Positions 1 through 7,953 of a DNA stretch of 64,000 nucleotides are shown here, in pieces (the stretch's first letter is position 1; each line of letters opens with the position of its first letter). The notes below the pieces were generated by a model. It was not told the DNA's origin, did no database searches, and saw nothing but the letters and a program-made list of their open reading frames with translations. Source of the DNA: Enterococcus saigonensis. GTDB lineage: Bacteria; Bacillota; Bacilli; Lactobacillales; Enterococcaceae. Location of the stretch: the NCBI RefSeq assembly GCF_011397115.1, contig NZ_AP022822.1, positions 1,911,001 to 1,975,000 of the forward strand. The letters run 5' to 3'. The position numbers and the translations under genes were made by a program.

Positions 1-1435
1 ATGCTTGTGGTAACTGAAACTTTTCATTTTCCTCAAAAATATAACCAATTTGAAATAATAAATCTTCTCGTCCTTTAGCAGCCATAAATTGGATTCCCAA
101 AGGTAGCCCGCTAGCTGTGACATGAGTTGGTAAGCTAATTGCTGGTTCACCAGTTAAATTAGCCAGTTGGGTAAATGGCGAAAGTGTTAAGCTATTTTCA
201 AACATTTCATAAATAAGAGCGTCTAATTCATCTTCATCCAACAATGAAGCATGCGCTATCTTTTCAAAAATTTCTTTGCTTACCAATTCTGCCTCAATTT
301 TAGGTGCAGAGTATGCCGTAGTTGGTGTCAAAAACAAATCATAATCTTTAAATAGCTCCTCCATAACAAATGCAGCTTGGTCCCATGCTTGTAAAGTAGC
401 GACATATTTAGCAGCAGGTGTTTTCAAACCAGATTGATAGATTGCCCATGTCATTGGTTCCATATCTTCTTTTGTAACTTTTCTCCCAATGGCTTGCTCT
501 ATTTCTGCAAACATAGCGGCGGTTTCAGCTCCATTCATTTTATAATAAGCGCGAATTAATTGAATACCATCCAAAGGATACGCTATTTCAACAACATCAT
601 GCCCTGCTGCTTGCAAAAAGGTAACCGCTTTTGCCACTGCTTGTTTTGCTTCATCAGAAACCTGACTTCCTACTGGTGAAGTAGTAGTATAAGCAATTTT
701 CAATTTCCTTTTTTCAACTTTTTTTTCCCATTCGATCTTTGGTGCCTGGTAAGGAGCTGCAGTATGTTGTCCTCGCATACCATAAAAAAGAGTCTTAGTA
801 TCTCGCATTGAGACAGTTAGAGCAAAATTAATTGCTGCACCTTGCCAATCACGCCAAGATGTCGGACCTGTTGGGATTGTACCACGGGTAGGTTTAAGGC
901 CGATTAAACCACCAAAAGAAGCTGGAATACGAATAGAACCGCCGCCATCACTGGCAGCTGCTAACGGAAAAATTCCTGCGGCCACTGCTGCAGCTGCTCC
1001 ACCACTTGATCCTCCTGGTGAATACTGTAAATTCCATGGATTGCGCGTGACGCCATAAAGTGTAGGATCAGTAATGTTTTTGAAACCAAATTCAGGTGCA
1101 TTGGTCTGACCAAAGGGAGTTAATCCATTATCAGCTAATGCCGCAACAAAATTATTTGTCTGATTGGCTTTTGCTTCTTTGAAGATTTGTGAAGCTGAAG
1201 TAGCTGCCCAACCGGCCTTATCTTGACCTAAAATTTTTAGCGGTAGTGGTAAACCTCCAAAAATACCATTTTGGGTATATTCATATTCTCTTTTTGCATC
1301 AGCAACATTAAATGTGCCAACAAAAGCATTCAATTTTTGATTTTGTTCCGCTATGGTAACAATTTGTGCTAACAATTCGTCAATGGACAAGTTCTTGCTC
1401 TTTAATTCTTGTGCATAATAAGTGGCATCTTTCAT
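1..1435 (-). CDS. Amidase-signature family amidase (3' end cut by window edge)
   Basis: About 478 residues are visible; the reading frame runs off the left edge close to the expected C-terminus (last visible residues FQLPQA). The amidase-signature core is clear: the catalytic Lys lies in GGLPLPLKIL near residue 70, the glycine/serine-rich stretch SPGGSSGGAAAA carries the cis-Ser, and DGGGSIRIPA carries the nucleophilic Ser. These form the Ser-cisSer-Lys triad, so it should hydrolyse an amide bond. The substrate cannot be told: GatA-like and generic amidases share this core, and there are no gatB/gatC neighbours, so a stand-alone amidase is more likely than the GatCAB subunit. The start is an ATG at 1435. 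Confidence 0.88.
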   Translation of the reverse strand, partial: MKDATYYAQELKSKNLSIDELLAQIVTIAEQNQKLNAFVGTFNVADAKREYEYTQNGIFGGLPLPLKILGQDKAGWAATSASQIFKEAKANQTNNFVAALADNGLTPFGQTNAPEFGFKNITDPTLYGVTRNPWNLQYSPGGSSGGAAAAVAAGIFPLAAASDGGGSIRIPASFGGLIGLKPTRGTIPTGPTSWRDWQGAAINFALTVSMRDTKTLFYGMRGQHTAAPYQAPKIEWEKKVEKRKLKIAYTTTSPVGSQVSDEAKQAVAKAVTFLQAAGHDVVEIAYPLDGIQLIRAYYKMNGAETAAMFAEIEQAIGRKVTKEDMEPMTWAIYQSGLKTPAAKYVATLQAWDQAAFVMEELFKDYDLFLTPTTAYSAPKIEAELVSKEIFEKIAHASLLDEDELDALIYEMFENSLTLSPFTQLANLTGEPAISLPTHVTASGLPLGIQFMAAKGREDLLFQIGYIFEENEKFQLPQA

Positions 1436-1521
1436 GACTACACCTCGCAGATTTTTTGTCATCTTACTGTAAAAGGGCGCAAACGCTTTTTTCATTCACT
1501 GTATTATTACCACAACTCAAA

Positions 1522-1552
1522 AGATAGTACAACTAAAAAAACTGTACTATCT
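1522..1552. promoter_or_regulatory. 10-bp inverted repeat upstream of the amidase
   Basis: AGATAGTACA at 1522-1531 and TGTACTATCT at 1543-1552 form a perfect dyad with an 11-nt A-rich spacer, about 90 bp upstream of the amidase start. It may be an operator or a weak hairpin. The rest of 1436-1796 shows no gene I can support. Confidence 0.4.
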
Positions 1553-1808
1553 AAAAATAAACGACGTGATTATTTAAAAAATAGTGAATCTATAACTAGT
1601 CAGCATCCTGCATTAAGCAACAGATAATAATAGTGTATTAATAACCTATTATTCATAACCCTTCAAACCAATCTTGTTAAAAAAGAAAAATATCTTCCTT
1701 TTTTCAAAAATATTTGATGAATATTAATCAAAATACAGGTAGATTTTTTTCAGCTGTGGTACGCTGTAATTAAAGCAGACAATTAAATTTTCTATCGAGG
1801 TGAACTAT

Positions 1809-2665
1809 GTGAAAAATATTCGTTATCGCATTCCACTAGAAGTAGGCGTTATTCTGATAATGTTTTTGAGTCTAATTCAAGATATGATTTTGTATAATTT
1901 TGTTGATCGCCAGACCTTTTACTACGCCAATTTATTAGTATTTCTAGGAATTTTATTTGGAATGTTAGGAACATCACTTTTTGTCGTAATTATCTGTATG
2001 TTAATGGTGGGGATTGGCAGTTTTATTCTGTACTTTTTTCCCATTGTTATGAGTAGTTGGCTAAAAGTTTATTTAATTTTAATCGTGCCAACTTTTACTC
2101 TGATTGGCTATTTTATTAAAACCGATATTTTCTTAAGAAAGCGACTCATCAGTAGTCGAAAAGAAATTGCGAGCTTTCTAAAAAATACCGAAGCACTTAC
2201 AGGACTAGGAAGTATGAATAGTTTTGTAGAAAACTATAATCGTTTTTTGAACACTATGACACTGCGACCAAAATTAGATCGTGCGCTTGCAATTAGCATG
2301 TTTATGTCGATTATTTAGATCAATATCGTTATCAGAGTGAGACAAAAACAAATACGTTAATTTATAGTTTAGCAGAAGATTTGGAATATATTCGCCTACC
2401 AGAAGAACAATTATTTTACGTGGATGAAGGTACGTTTATCATTATTTCGCCACTTTTTAACAATCAATGCGTGAATGAAACTGAAAAATTAAACCAAATT
2501 ACAAAAACACAAATGATGCTTATACCTTTTGACCATACGCAAGATATTACTATTCGTCAGAGCATGATTGTGTTACAACGAGACAGTCAGCTAACTGCCG
2601 AACAGGTACTGGGCCGTTTAAATCGCCGTGCGGAAACAGATTTAGTTGAGGAATATATTGTATAA
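1809..2665 (+). pseudogene. Degenerate GGDEF-domain membrane protein, frameshifted
   Basis: The preferred start is GTG 1809, behind GAGGTG at 1797-1802. The first ~105 residues are four or so hydrophobic segments. The cytoplasmic part has GGDEF-domain landmarks: EALTGLGSMNSF, then ALAISMF, then FYVDEGTFIII where GGDEF should be, so the catalytic motif is lost. The frame stops at 2318, but the +1-shifted frame carries straight on from about 2300 (YVDYLDQYRYQSETKTNT, then LEYIRLPEEQ) to the stop at 2665. One extra T in the TTT near 2298-2300 would join both halves. Family knowledge: degenerate GGDEF proteins sit beside c-di-GMP-controlled polysaccharide synthases and act as receptors or scaffolds. 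It is either a real mutation or a sequence error in a homopolymer. Confidence 0.72.
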
Positions 2666-2678
2666 GGAGTGAGAGAAT

Positions 2679-2816
2679 ATGCTAGACGTCTTTTACTGGC
2701 TTAGTATTGTGGTAACTGTCTTGTTTTTTTTAGCCACAGTTGGTCTATTTACTGCTGCCCTTTTCATTCAATCACGGGTTTGGAAATACTTTAAAAGGAG
2801 GAATCTACGTGGCTAG
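2679..2816 (+). CDS. Small single-TM protein of the polysaccharide synthase locus
   Basis: 45 residues, ATG 2679 behind AAGGAGTGAG. It has one long hydrophobic segment (about residues 5-32) followed by a basic tail (KYFKRRNLRG). The end overlaps the start of the glycosyltransferase by 8 bp, which implies translational coupling. It probably helps assemble or stabilise the membrane synthase. I know of no named family for it. Confidence 0.7.
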   Translation: MLDVFYWLSIVVTVLFFLATVGLFTAALFIQSRVWKYFKRRNLRG

Positions 2817-4119
2817 AGGTCTTATGATATTTACGATTGTCTCCATTTGGATTTCTGTCTTCTTTTCTTTAATAACTGTTTTTGGGGCTATTAAATTTTT
2901 GCTAAAAAACCTTAAACCACCCAAAAGAATTTTAGAACCCTTAGCAGAATATCCTCTGGTCACAATTGTCGTTCCTGCTCATAATGAAGAAATTGTTATT
3001 AAAGATACAGTTCAAGCAGTATTACGATTAAATTACCCTGTTAATCGTTTGGAAATTCTTGTTTTTGCAGATAACTGTACCGATAATACTTACGCAGAAG
3101 CTTTGAGTGTTAAAAACCTTCCTCAGTTTGCAGAACATGACATTAAAGTTATAGAACGCAGTGGTACTGGAGGCAAATCAGGTGTTTTAAACGATGCTTT
3201 AGAACAAGCAAAAGGTGATTGGTTGTGTGTTTATGATGCAGATGCAATGCCAGAACAAAATGCGCTTTATTTTCTGGTCAAAAAAGCACTTGAGGACAAA
3301 AAACGATATGCCGCCGTTTTTGGGCGTAATAAAACACGAAACTATAAACAAAATTTTCTTACGCGCTGCATTAATTTAGAAGTTGTAACTACACAGCGCA
3401 TTCAACATACCGGGTTGTGGGAATTATTTAAAATTGGACATATTCCTGGAACAAATTTCATTATTCAAAAACAATATGTCAAAGAAATCGGTGGTTGGGA
3501 TAACGGCGCCTTAACAGAAGATACTGCCTTATCTTTTAAGATTATGGAACAAGGAAAATTAATTGCTCTAGCCCATCAATCAGAAGCTTTCCAACAAGAA
3601 CCAGAAACAATTAATGTTTACTATCATCAACGAAAACGTTGGGCCAAAGGGAACTACGAGGTTATAACCGGAAACTTAAAACATTTATTTAATCGCAGCA
3701 ATTGGCGCATTAAATGGGAAATATTTTATTACATCAACACCTTTTTTTGGTTTAACTGTGCCATTGTTATTTCGACCCTTATTTTCTGGGCTAACTTAAT
3801 TGTGATGCTTTTGAATACTTTTGATTTAAATTTCCAACTGCCTTTTACTTTTGGAGGCGGTAATCGCCAAATTGCAGCGATTTTATTAGTTAACTGGGGA
3901 TTAATGTTTGCAATTTATCTATTGCAAATAAACGTAGCTTTGGTAAGTCAATATGGACAAGCTACTACTGAAAATTTTTTATACTCTGTTGCCTCTTATT
4001 TTACTTATTCCCAACTCTTTTTAGCTGTTTCTGTAGTCGCATTCTTTTCATTACTGTTTGATCGCATCTTAAAACGTGATGGAACGAAATGGTATAAAAC
4101 ACAACGCTTTAACGATTAA
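2809..4119 (+). CDS. Family 2 glycosyltransferase, processive polysaccharide synthase
   Basis: Start GTG 2809 is chosen because AAAGGAGG lies 8-9 nt upstream; the frame is open further 5' but without a ribosome site. It is about 436 residues: an N-terminal TM segment, a GT2 catalytic domain with VPAHNEE, VYDADAMPE (DxD), TEDTALSFK (TED base) and QRKRW (QxxRW), then three or four C-terminal TM segments. This is the pattern of BcsA/PgaC/HasA-type synthases that make and extrude a beta-linked polymer. There is no PilZ domain, so any c-di-GMP control must come from a partner such as the degenerate GGDEF protein upstream. The GH8 gene downstream fits an exopolysaccharide locus. Confidence 0.9.
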   Translation: MARGLMIFTIVSIWISVFFSLITVFGAIKFLLKNLKPPKRILEPLAEYPLVTIVVPAHNEEIVIKDTVQAVLRLNYPVNRLEILVFADNCTDNTYAEALSVKNLPQFAEHDIKVIERSGTGGKSGVLNDALEQAKGDWLCVYDADAMPEQNALYFLVKKALEDKKRYAAVFGRNKTRNYKQNFLTRCINLEVVTTQRIQHTGLWELFKIGHIPGTNFIIQKQYVKEIGGWDNGALTEDTALSFKIMEQGKLIALAHQSEAFQQEPETINVYYHQRKRWAKGNYEVITGNLKHLFNRSNWRIKWEIFYYINTFFWFNCAIVISTLIFWANLIVMLLNTFDLNFQLPFTFGGGNRQIAAILLVNWGLMFAIYLLQINVALVSQYGQATTENFLYSVASYFTYSQLFLAVSVVAFFSLLFDRILKRDGTKWYKTQRFND

Positions 4120-4154
4120 AACACGATAATTTTTTTTAGAAAGTAGAGGTTGCC

Positions 4155-5270
4155 ATGAAACAAAAGCCATTATTATTATGGGGTGTGGCCATTGTATTAT
4201 TAACGTCTTATGTTGCAATCTTATTTCGAACAATAGACGACAACGAACGAAATATCCAAAGTAACATTTACCAAAAATGGCGCGAACATTATGTCGTTCA
4301 AACCAAAAATGGAGCTTACGTAAATACTGGTGTCAAAACCCCTACAACATTATCAGAAGCGCAGGGCTACGGAATGGTGATCACGGTTTTAGCAGCCGAA
4401 AAAGGATTTGCATCAGAAAGTGAATTTCGTGAGCTTCAGCGTTACTATACTCACTATCAAATCGGGGAAAATAACCATTTGATGCAGTGGCGGCAATCAC
4501 AGACAAAAAAAGGCTGGCAATCAGATAGTCTGCATAATGCCACAGATGGTGATTTAGATATTGCTTATAGTTTAATTAAAGCAAGTAAATTATGGCCCCA
4601 AAGTAAATATGATTATGCTAGTGCTGCGAATAATCTTTTAGCAGATATCAAAAATTACAACTACAACGAAGAAACTGGTTTTCTAACAGTTGGTGATTGG
4701 GCAACAGTTGATCAAAAAGCCAGCAAAATTTTACGACCTTCTGATATCATGCCGGCATATTTTACAACCTTTTATTCATTTACCAAAGACTCTTTTTGGA
4801 ATCATTTAAACATACGCGGAATCGAGTTGTTACAAATTTTAAGTGAGCAATCTAAAACTGGTCTGATGCCAGATTTTGCTTGGATAAAAAGCGATAATAC
4901 ACTTACCCCCGCCAAACCAAATCAAGTAAATAATCAATACGACGGCGATTATTCTGCTAATGCTTGTCGCATTCCTTTGCGATTAATGAAATCTGATCAA
5001 GAACAAGTAGCACCTATTCTAGCAAAAATGTTGGATTTCTTCTCGATGCAAAAATTTGTTTATGCAGGATATACGCTCAAGGGAAAAGCGCTTGTCGACT
5101 ACCAAAATCAAAGTTTTTCTGCTCCTGTTTTGGCTGCGGCCTATCAGGAAGATCCCTATAGTGGTCTAGTAACTTCTCAAAAATGGGTAGTCGAAGAACC
5201 GATTCACGGAAAAAATTATTACGATGAAACGTTAAAGGTTTTAGCTGTACTCGAAATGTATAGCAAGTAA
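4155..5270 (+). CDS. Glycoside hydrolase family 8 (exopolysaccharide hydrolase)
   Basis: 371 residues with an N-terminal signal anchor (about residues 7-25), so it acts outside the membrane. The GH8 signature is present: TTLSEAQGYGMVI (catalytic Glu region) and ATDGDLDIAYSL with the catalytic Asp. It is the BcsZ/PssZ type of partner that trims the polymer made by the neighbouring GT2 synthase. It lies 35 bp after the synthase and the operon ends in the hairpin at 5271-5304. The exact polymer (cellulose-like, mixed-linkage, or amino-sugar) cannot be told. Confidence 0.9.
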   Translation: MKQKPLLLWGVAIVLLTSYVAILFRTIDDNERNIQSNIYQKWREHYVVQTKNGAYVNTGVKTPTTLSEAQGYGMVITVLAAEKGFASESEFRELQRYYTHYQIGENNHLMQWRQSQTKKGWQSDSLHNATDGDLDIAYSLIKASKLWPQSKYDYASAANNLLADIKNYNYNEETGFLTVGDWATVDQKASKILRPSDIMPAYFTTFYSFTKDSFWNHLNIRGIELLQILSEQSKTGLMPDFAWIKSDNTLTPAKPNQVNNQYDGDYSANACRIPLRLMKSDQEQVAPILAKMLDFFSMQKFVYAGYTLKGKALVDYQNQSFSAPVLAAAYQEDPYSGLVTSQKWVVEEPIHGKNYYDETLKVLAVLEMYSK

Positions 5271-5304
5271 GAAACAGCACTAAGATTTAGTGCTGTTTCT
5301 TTTT
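5271..5304. terminator. Terminator between convergent operons
   Basis: GAAACAGCAC at 5271-5280 pairs perfectly with GTGCTGTTTC at 5290-5299 around a 9-nt loop, followed by T's at 5300-5304. It ends the polysaccharide operon and overlaps the 3' end of the convergent WxL operon, whose last stop codon lies in the loop. Confidence 0.85.
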
Positions 5305-6306
5305 GTACTTCTTCACTACTAACAAAAGTAATAACAGTAATATTGCTAGTAACACACCCATAATCCCATACAATAAAGTATTATCTTTTTTTACCACAAA
5401 AACATGGTTATTAACAGTTTGTGCTTGTTTTTTAGTAATTTCGAATTCTTCTTCAAAATCCCATCTCTGGCCATTTTTTTCTTCTAACGTTAGTTTTAGC
5501 AAATAATTACCAGGTTCCAGCGGTTTTGTTTTACCCATTTCGCCATTGAAAAAAGCAATCTTAAATGAAGATTCTGGTGCAATGCTTCCATTTTTAATGA
5601 TGCGACTAATCACTGGTTTTGGACTTTTGTCTTTATAAATATACCCATTCAAGGTCACAGCAGCGATATTTATCGGTTTGACGTTTTGTAACTGAATCTC
5701 TACACCTGCATTATTCTCGATAACAGAAGGCTTTACAGAAACGAACTTTAATTCAGGGACGATTTTTTTTTCGTTTTCAGACAACATCAAGCCGATAATA
5801 TAATCATATTCCGTCGTAAAAGTATTCTCATTTGTTTTTTTCTTGGGCTTCTCTTTTTGTACTTGAATGCCTCCTAATAAAATTCCATCAAAGGATTGAT
5901 TTAAAACAGACAGATTCAAAGAAACAATCCCACTTTTTTGAGCTGGAATGGTAATTGTTTTTGGATACTCAATCATAGTTGAGATTTTTTTTGCGCCAAT
6001 AAAACCATTCGTTTCAAAATTATTGTAATCAATGACTAGGTTGCTATTTGTTTGTGCATCATTGACGCGAATGTGAAAGGTCTGTTGTGTTTTAGCAAAA
6101 TTATTAATTTTAATTTTAAGCGTCTGTTTCTGATTTGGTAATACTTTTAAATCAAAAAAAGTATTACCTCTTTTGATTTGATTAGCTGGTAAAATAGGCT
6201 CTACGCTATAATCCACATTACTCGTTTGTGCAGCATAGCCTTTCACTGGTATAAAAAAAATCATAAAAAAAATGAAACACAAGAAAATACGCCTTTTCAC
6301 GCTCAC
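5287..6306 (-). CDS. WxL-interacting protein (DUF916/DUF3324)
   Basis: 339 residues: signal peptide (1-25), a DUF916-like N-terminal domain starting SVEPILPANQIKRGNTFFDL, a DUF3324-like second domain, and a C-terminal TM helix (about 312-332) with a KKYKKKQH tail. Family role: a membrane-anchored partner that holds WxL proteins at the cell wall. It is the last gene of the five-gene WxL operon but is separated from the WxL gene upstream by a strong hairpin (6329-6362), so it is probably made by read-through at lower level. Start GTG 6306; GTG 6300 is an alternative. Confidence 0.9.
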   Translation of the reverse strand: MSVKRRIFLCFIFFMIFFIPVKGYAAQTSNVDYSVEPILPANQIKRGNTFFDLKVLPNQKQTLKIKINNFAKTQQTFHIRVNDAQTNSNLVIDYNNFETNGFIGAKKISTMIEYPKTITIPAQKSGIVSLNLSVLNQSFDGILLGGIQVQKEKPKKKTNENTFTTEYDYIIGLMLSENEKKIVPELKFVSVKPSVIENNAGVEIQLQNVKPINIAAVTLNGYIYKDKSPKPVISRIIKNGSIAPESSFKIAFFNGEMGKTKPLEPGNYLLKLTLEEKNGQRWDFEEEFEITKKQAQTVNNHVFVVKKDNTLLYGIMGVLLAILLLLLLLVVKKYKKKQH

Positions 6307-6328
6307 TTATTACTCCCCCATCGTTAAT

Positions 6329-6362
6329 AAACAAAAAGGAGGTAGCTACCTCCTTTTTGTTT
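6329..6362 (-). terminator. Intra-operon terminator, perfect 17-bp palindrome
   Basis: The 34 bp are fully self-complementary, with arms of 17 nt centred on TAGCTA and an AAAAAGGAGG stem ending in TTTTTGTTT on the minus strand. It lies between the WxL gene and the WxL-interacting protein. The stem happens to contain a Shine-Dalgarno-like sequence. Confidence 0.8.
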
Positions 6363-6401
6363 ATTCTTAAAATACATCACTATTTGTTAAGTTACTAAAT
6401 T

Positions 6402-7046
6402 TTATAAGGCATTGATTGCTGAGTATTGAATTGTCCCTTGGTATGTCTTAATACTTAAATTATTCGTGGCAATGGTCAACACAGGTTTTGCTAATTTATC
6501 CAAATAAGACTTTGTTCCTACTGGTGCAGTAGCACTTTCAGCTAGAATGGTTGCCGTATTTCCCAACACTTCAACATTTCCAATTTTCAATGAAGTTCCG
6601 ATTCCGTTCAATTGAGTAGCTACTGCGTCAATGCGCCAAGGTGAAGCTGCGACTGCTTGCTCCCATTTTTCCTTTGCTGCATTAATTTGTTCTTCTGTTA
6701 CCTTATCACTAGGCGTGACTGCTGAAATTTGATTTTTTGCAGCAGCAATTGATTCTTGGGTTGGTCGCGTGTCCGTAATACTTAAATCGCCTTCATAAGC
6801 TCCCGTAAATGTTTGATTAGTATCTGCTACGCTGTCTAAAGAATGCTTACCAAAATTAATATTTGGTACTGCATTTAACGTGTATTTCCCTGGATCTGAG
6901 GGTAAATTGGTTTCTGGATCAACTGTATAGTCTGTAATTTCTAAAGTTGTTGTTCCCTGACCTTGGCTAAGTTCAGCTGCAAAAACTGGCGCTGTTCCCC
7001 CTAAAATAATACCTGTTAAAAGTAACGTGCTCACTATTTTTTTCAT
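6402..7046 (-). CDS. WxL-domain cell-surface protein
   Basis: 214 residues with a signal peptide (cleavage near VFAAEL). It opens with QGTTTLEITDYTVDPET and has NFGKHSL and ITDTR, landmarks of the WxL domain. The first WxL motif is degenerate (PWRIDAV) and the C-terminal WTL motif is replaced by TIQYSAINAL. A 35-residue insert rich in Ala/Glu/Lys (about 95-130) precedes the WRI motif. WxL domains bind peptidoglycan non-covalently. Its neighbours are two further WxL-type proteins, an LPXTG-like protein and the WxL partner. Confidence 0.85.
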   Translation of the reverse strand: MKKIVSTLLLTGIILGGTAPVFAAELSQGQGTTTLEITDYTVDPETNLPSDPGKYTLNAVPNINFGKHSLDSVADTNQTFTGAYEGDLSITDTRPTQESIAAAKNQISAVTPSDKVTEEQINAAKEKWEQAVAASPWRIDAVATQLNGIGTSLKIGNVEVLGNTATILAESATAPVGTKSYLDKLAKPVLTIATNNLSIKTYQGTIQYSAINAL

Positions 7047-7103
7047 TCTTATTCCTCCATTATTTTATCTTAACAATTTATTTGATTAAAATTGTTGTTC
7101 CCA

Positions 7104-7652
7104 TTAAACAGCATTGACAAAGCGCCATTTATTGACTGCCTCATATTTACCCGCTTTATTTTTATTTTCAAATTGTAAGGTAATATCTTCCTTTTTTATC
7201 CGGTAGGTGAGCCGACCATGAGATACTTTGTTTTCAGAAACTAACATAGTTAAATAACGTTTTTCAGCTAAAGAACTTACCAAATTTCCTTTTATAATCC
7301 CCGATGTGTTATCACCACTTAACTCACCTTGTGAAATTTTTAAACGCACATCATTTAAAGAATTGCTATGATTGGCTAAGGGTTGAAATAATACCTCCAA
7401 GCGCCATTTTTGCGTATCTTTTCTGGCATCTAACAACTTAATAACCAAATCCTGTTTGGGATGAACCTTTTTCCTAAACGCAGTTGTTTCATGTGTACCA
7501 AAATCTAAATCACTAATATAATAAATGCGTGGTAGCATTTCTGTCAGTGGCGTAATCTCAAGACTTGTACTCCCACTTGCTGCGTAAGAAATTTTAGGTG
7601 CCAACAATAGACAAAAAAGTATACTACCAATTCCATATCTAACTTTCTTCAT
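7104..7652 (-). CDS. WxL-domain protein (short)
   Basis: About 182 residues, ATG 7652 chosen for the AAAAGGAGG just upstream. Signal peptide ends near ISYAAS. The body is one WxL domain: SGSTSLEITPLTE at the mature N-terminus, LDFGTHET, LLDARKDTQKWRLEV (first motif) and a terminal NKWRFVNAV (second motif). The start overlaps the end of the LPXTG-like gene by 14 bp, so the two are probably co-translated. Confidence 0.85.
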   Translation of the reverse strand: MKKVRYGIGSILFCLLLAPKISYAASGSTSLEITPLTEMLPRIYYISDLDFGTHETTAFRKKVHPKQDLVIKLLDARKDTQKWRLEVLFQPLANHSNSLNDVRLKISQGELSGDNTSGIIKGNLVSSLAEKRYLTMLVSENKVSHGRLTYRIKKEDITLQFENKNKAGKYEAVNKWRFVNAV

Positions 7653-7941
7653 CGTGCTTCCTCCTTTTTTCAAAGAAAACGAACAAAGAAAATACGATAA
7701 ATGACGTCCCTACAAAAGTATAGCCCATCACTTGTATTTCACCTGTTTTAGGATAAAACTGATGATTACCTGAAAGCGATGAATTTTTGTTTTTATCCTT
7801 TTCGTATAATTCGATTTGCATATGATTTGTCATCTTACTAGTTGCAGAATTTGCTAAAGCGACTCTTGGCGGCATGACACAAAAAAGGAAAATGAGTCCG
7901 CCTAAAAAAAATTTCCCAATTAAACCATAAATTTTTTTCAT
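7639..7941 (-). CDS. Small sortase-anchored (LPXTG-like) protein
   Basis: About 100 residues. ATG 7941 is preferred over 7947 because AAAAGGAG abuts the earlier ATG. It has a signal peptide and a short exposed region (about 45 residues). The sorting signal is FYPKTGE, then a hydrophobic stretch (VMGYTFVGTSFIVFSLFVFF) and a basic tail (EKRRKHDEES). YPKTG replaces the canonical LPXTG. Small proteins of this kind are typical members of WxL operons. Confidence 0.82.
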   Translation of the reverse strand: MKKIYGLIGKFFLGGLIFLFCVMPPRVALANSATSKMTNHMQIELYEKDKNKNSSLSGNHQFYPKTGEIQVMGYTFVGTSFIVFSLFVFFEKRRKHDEES

Positions 7942-7953
7942 AGTCATCTCCTT

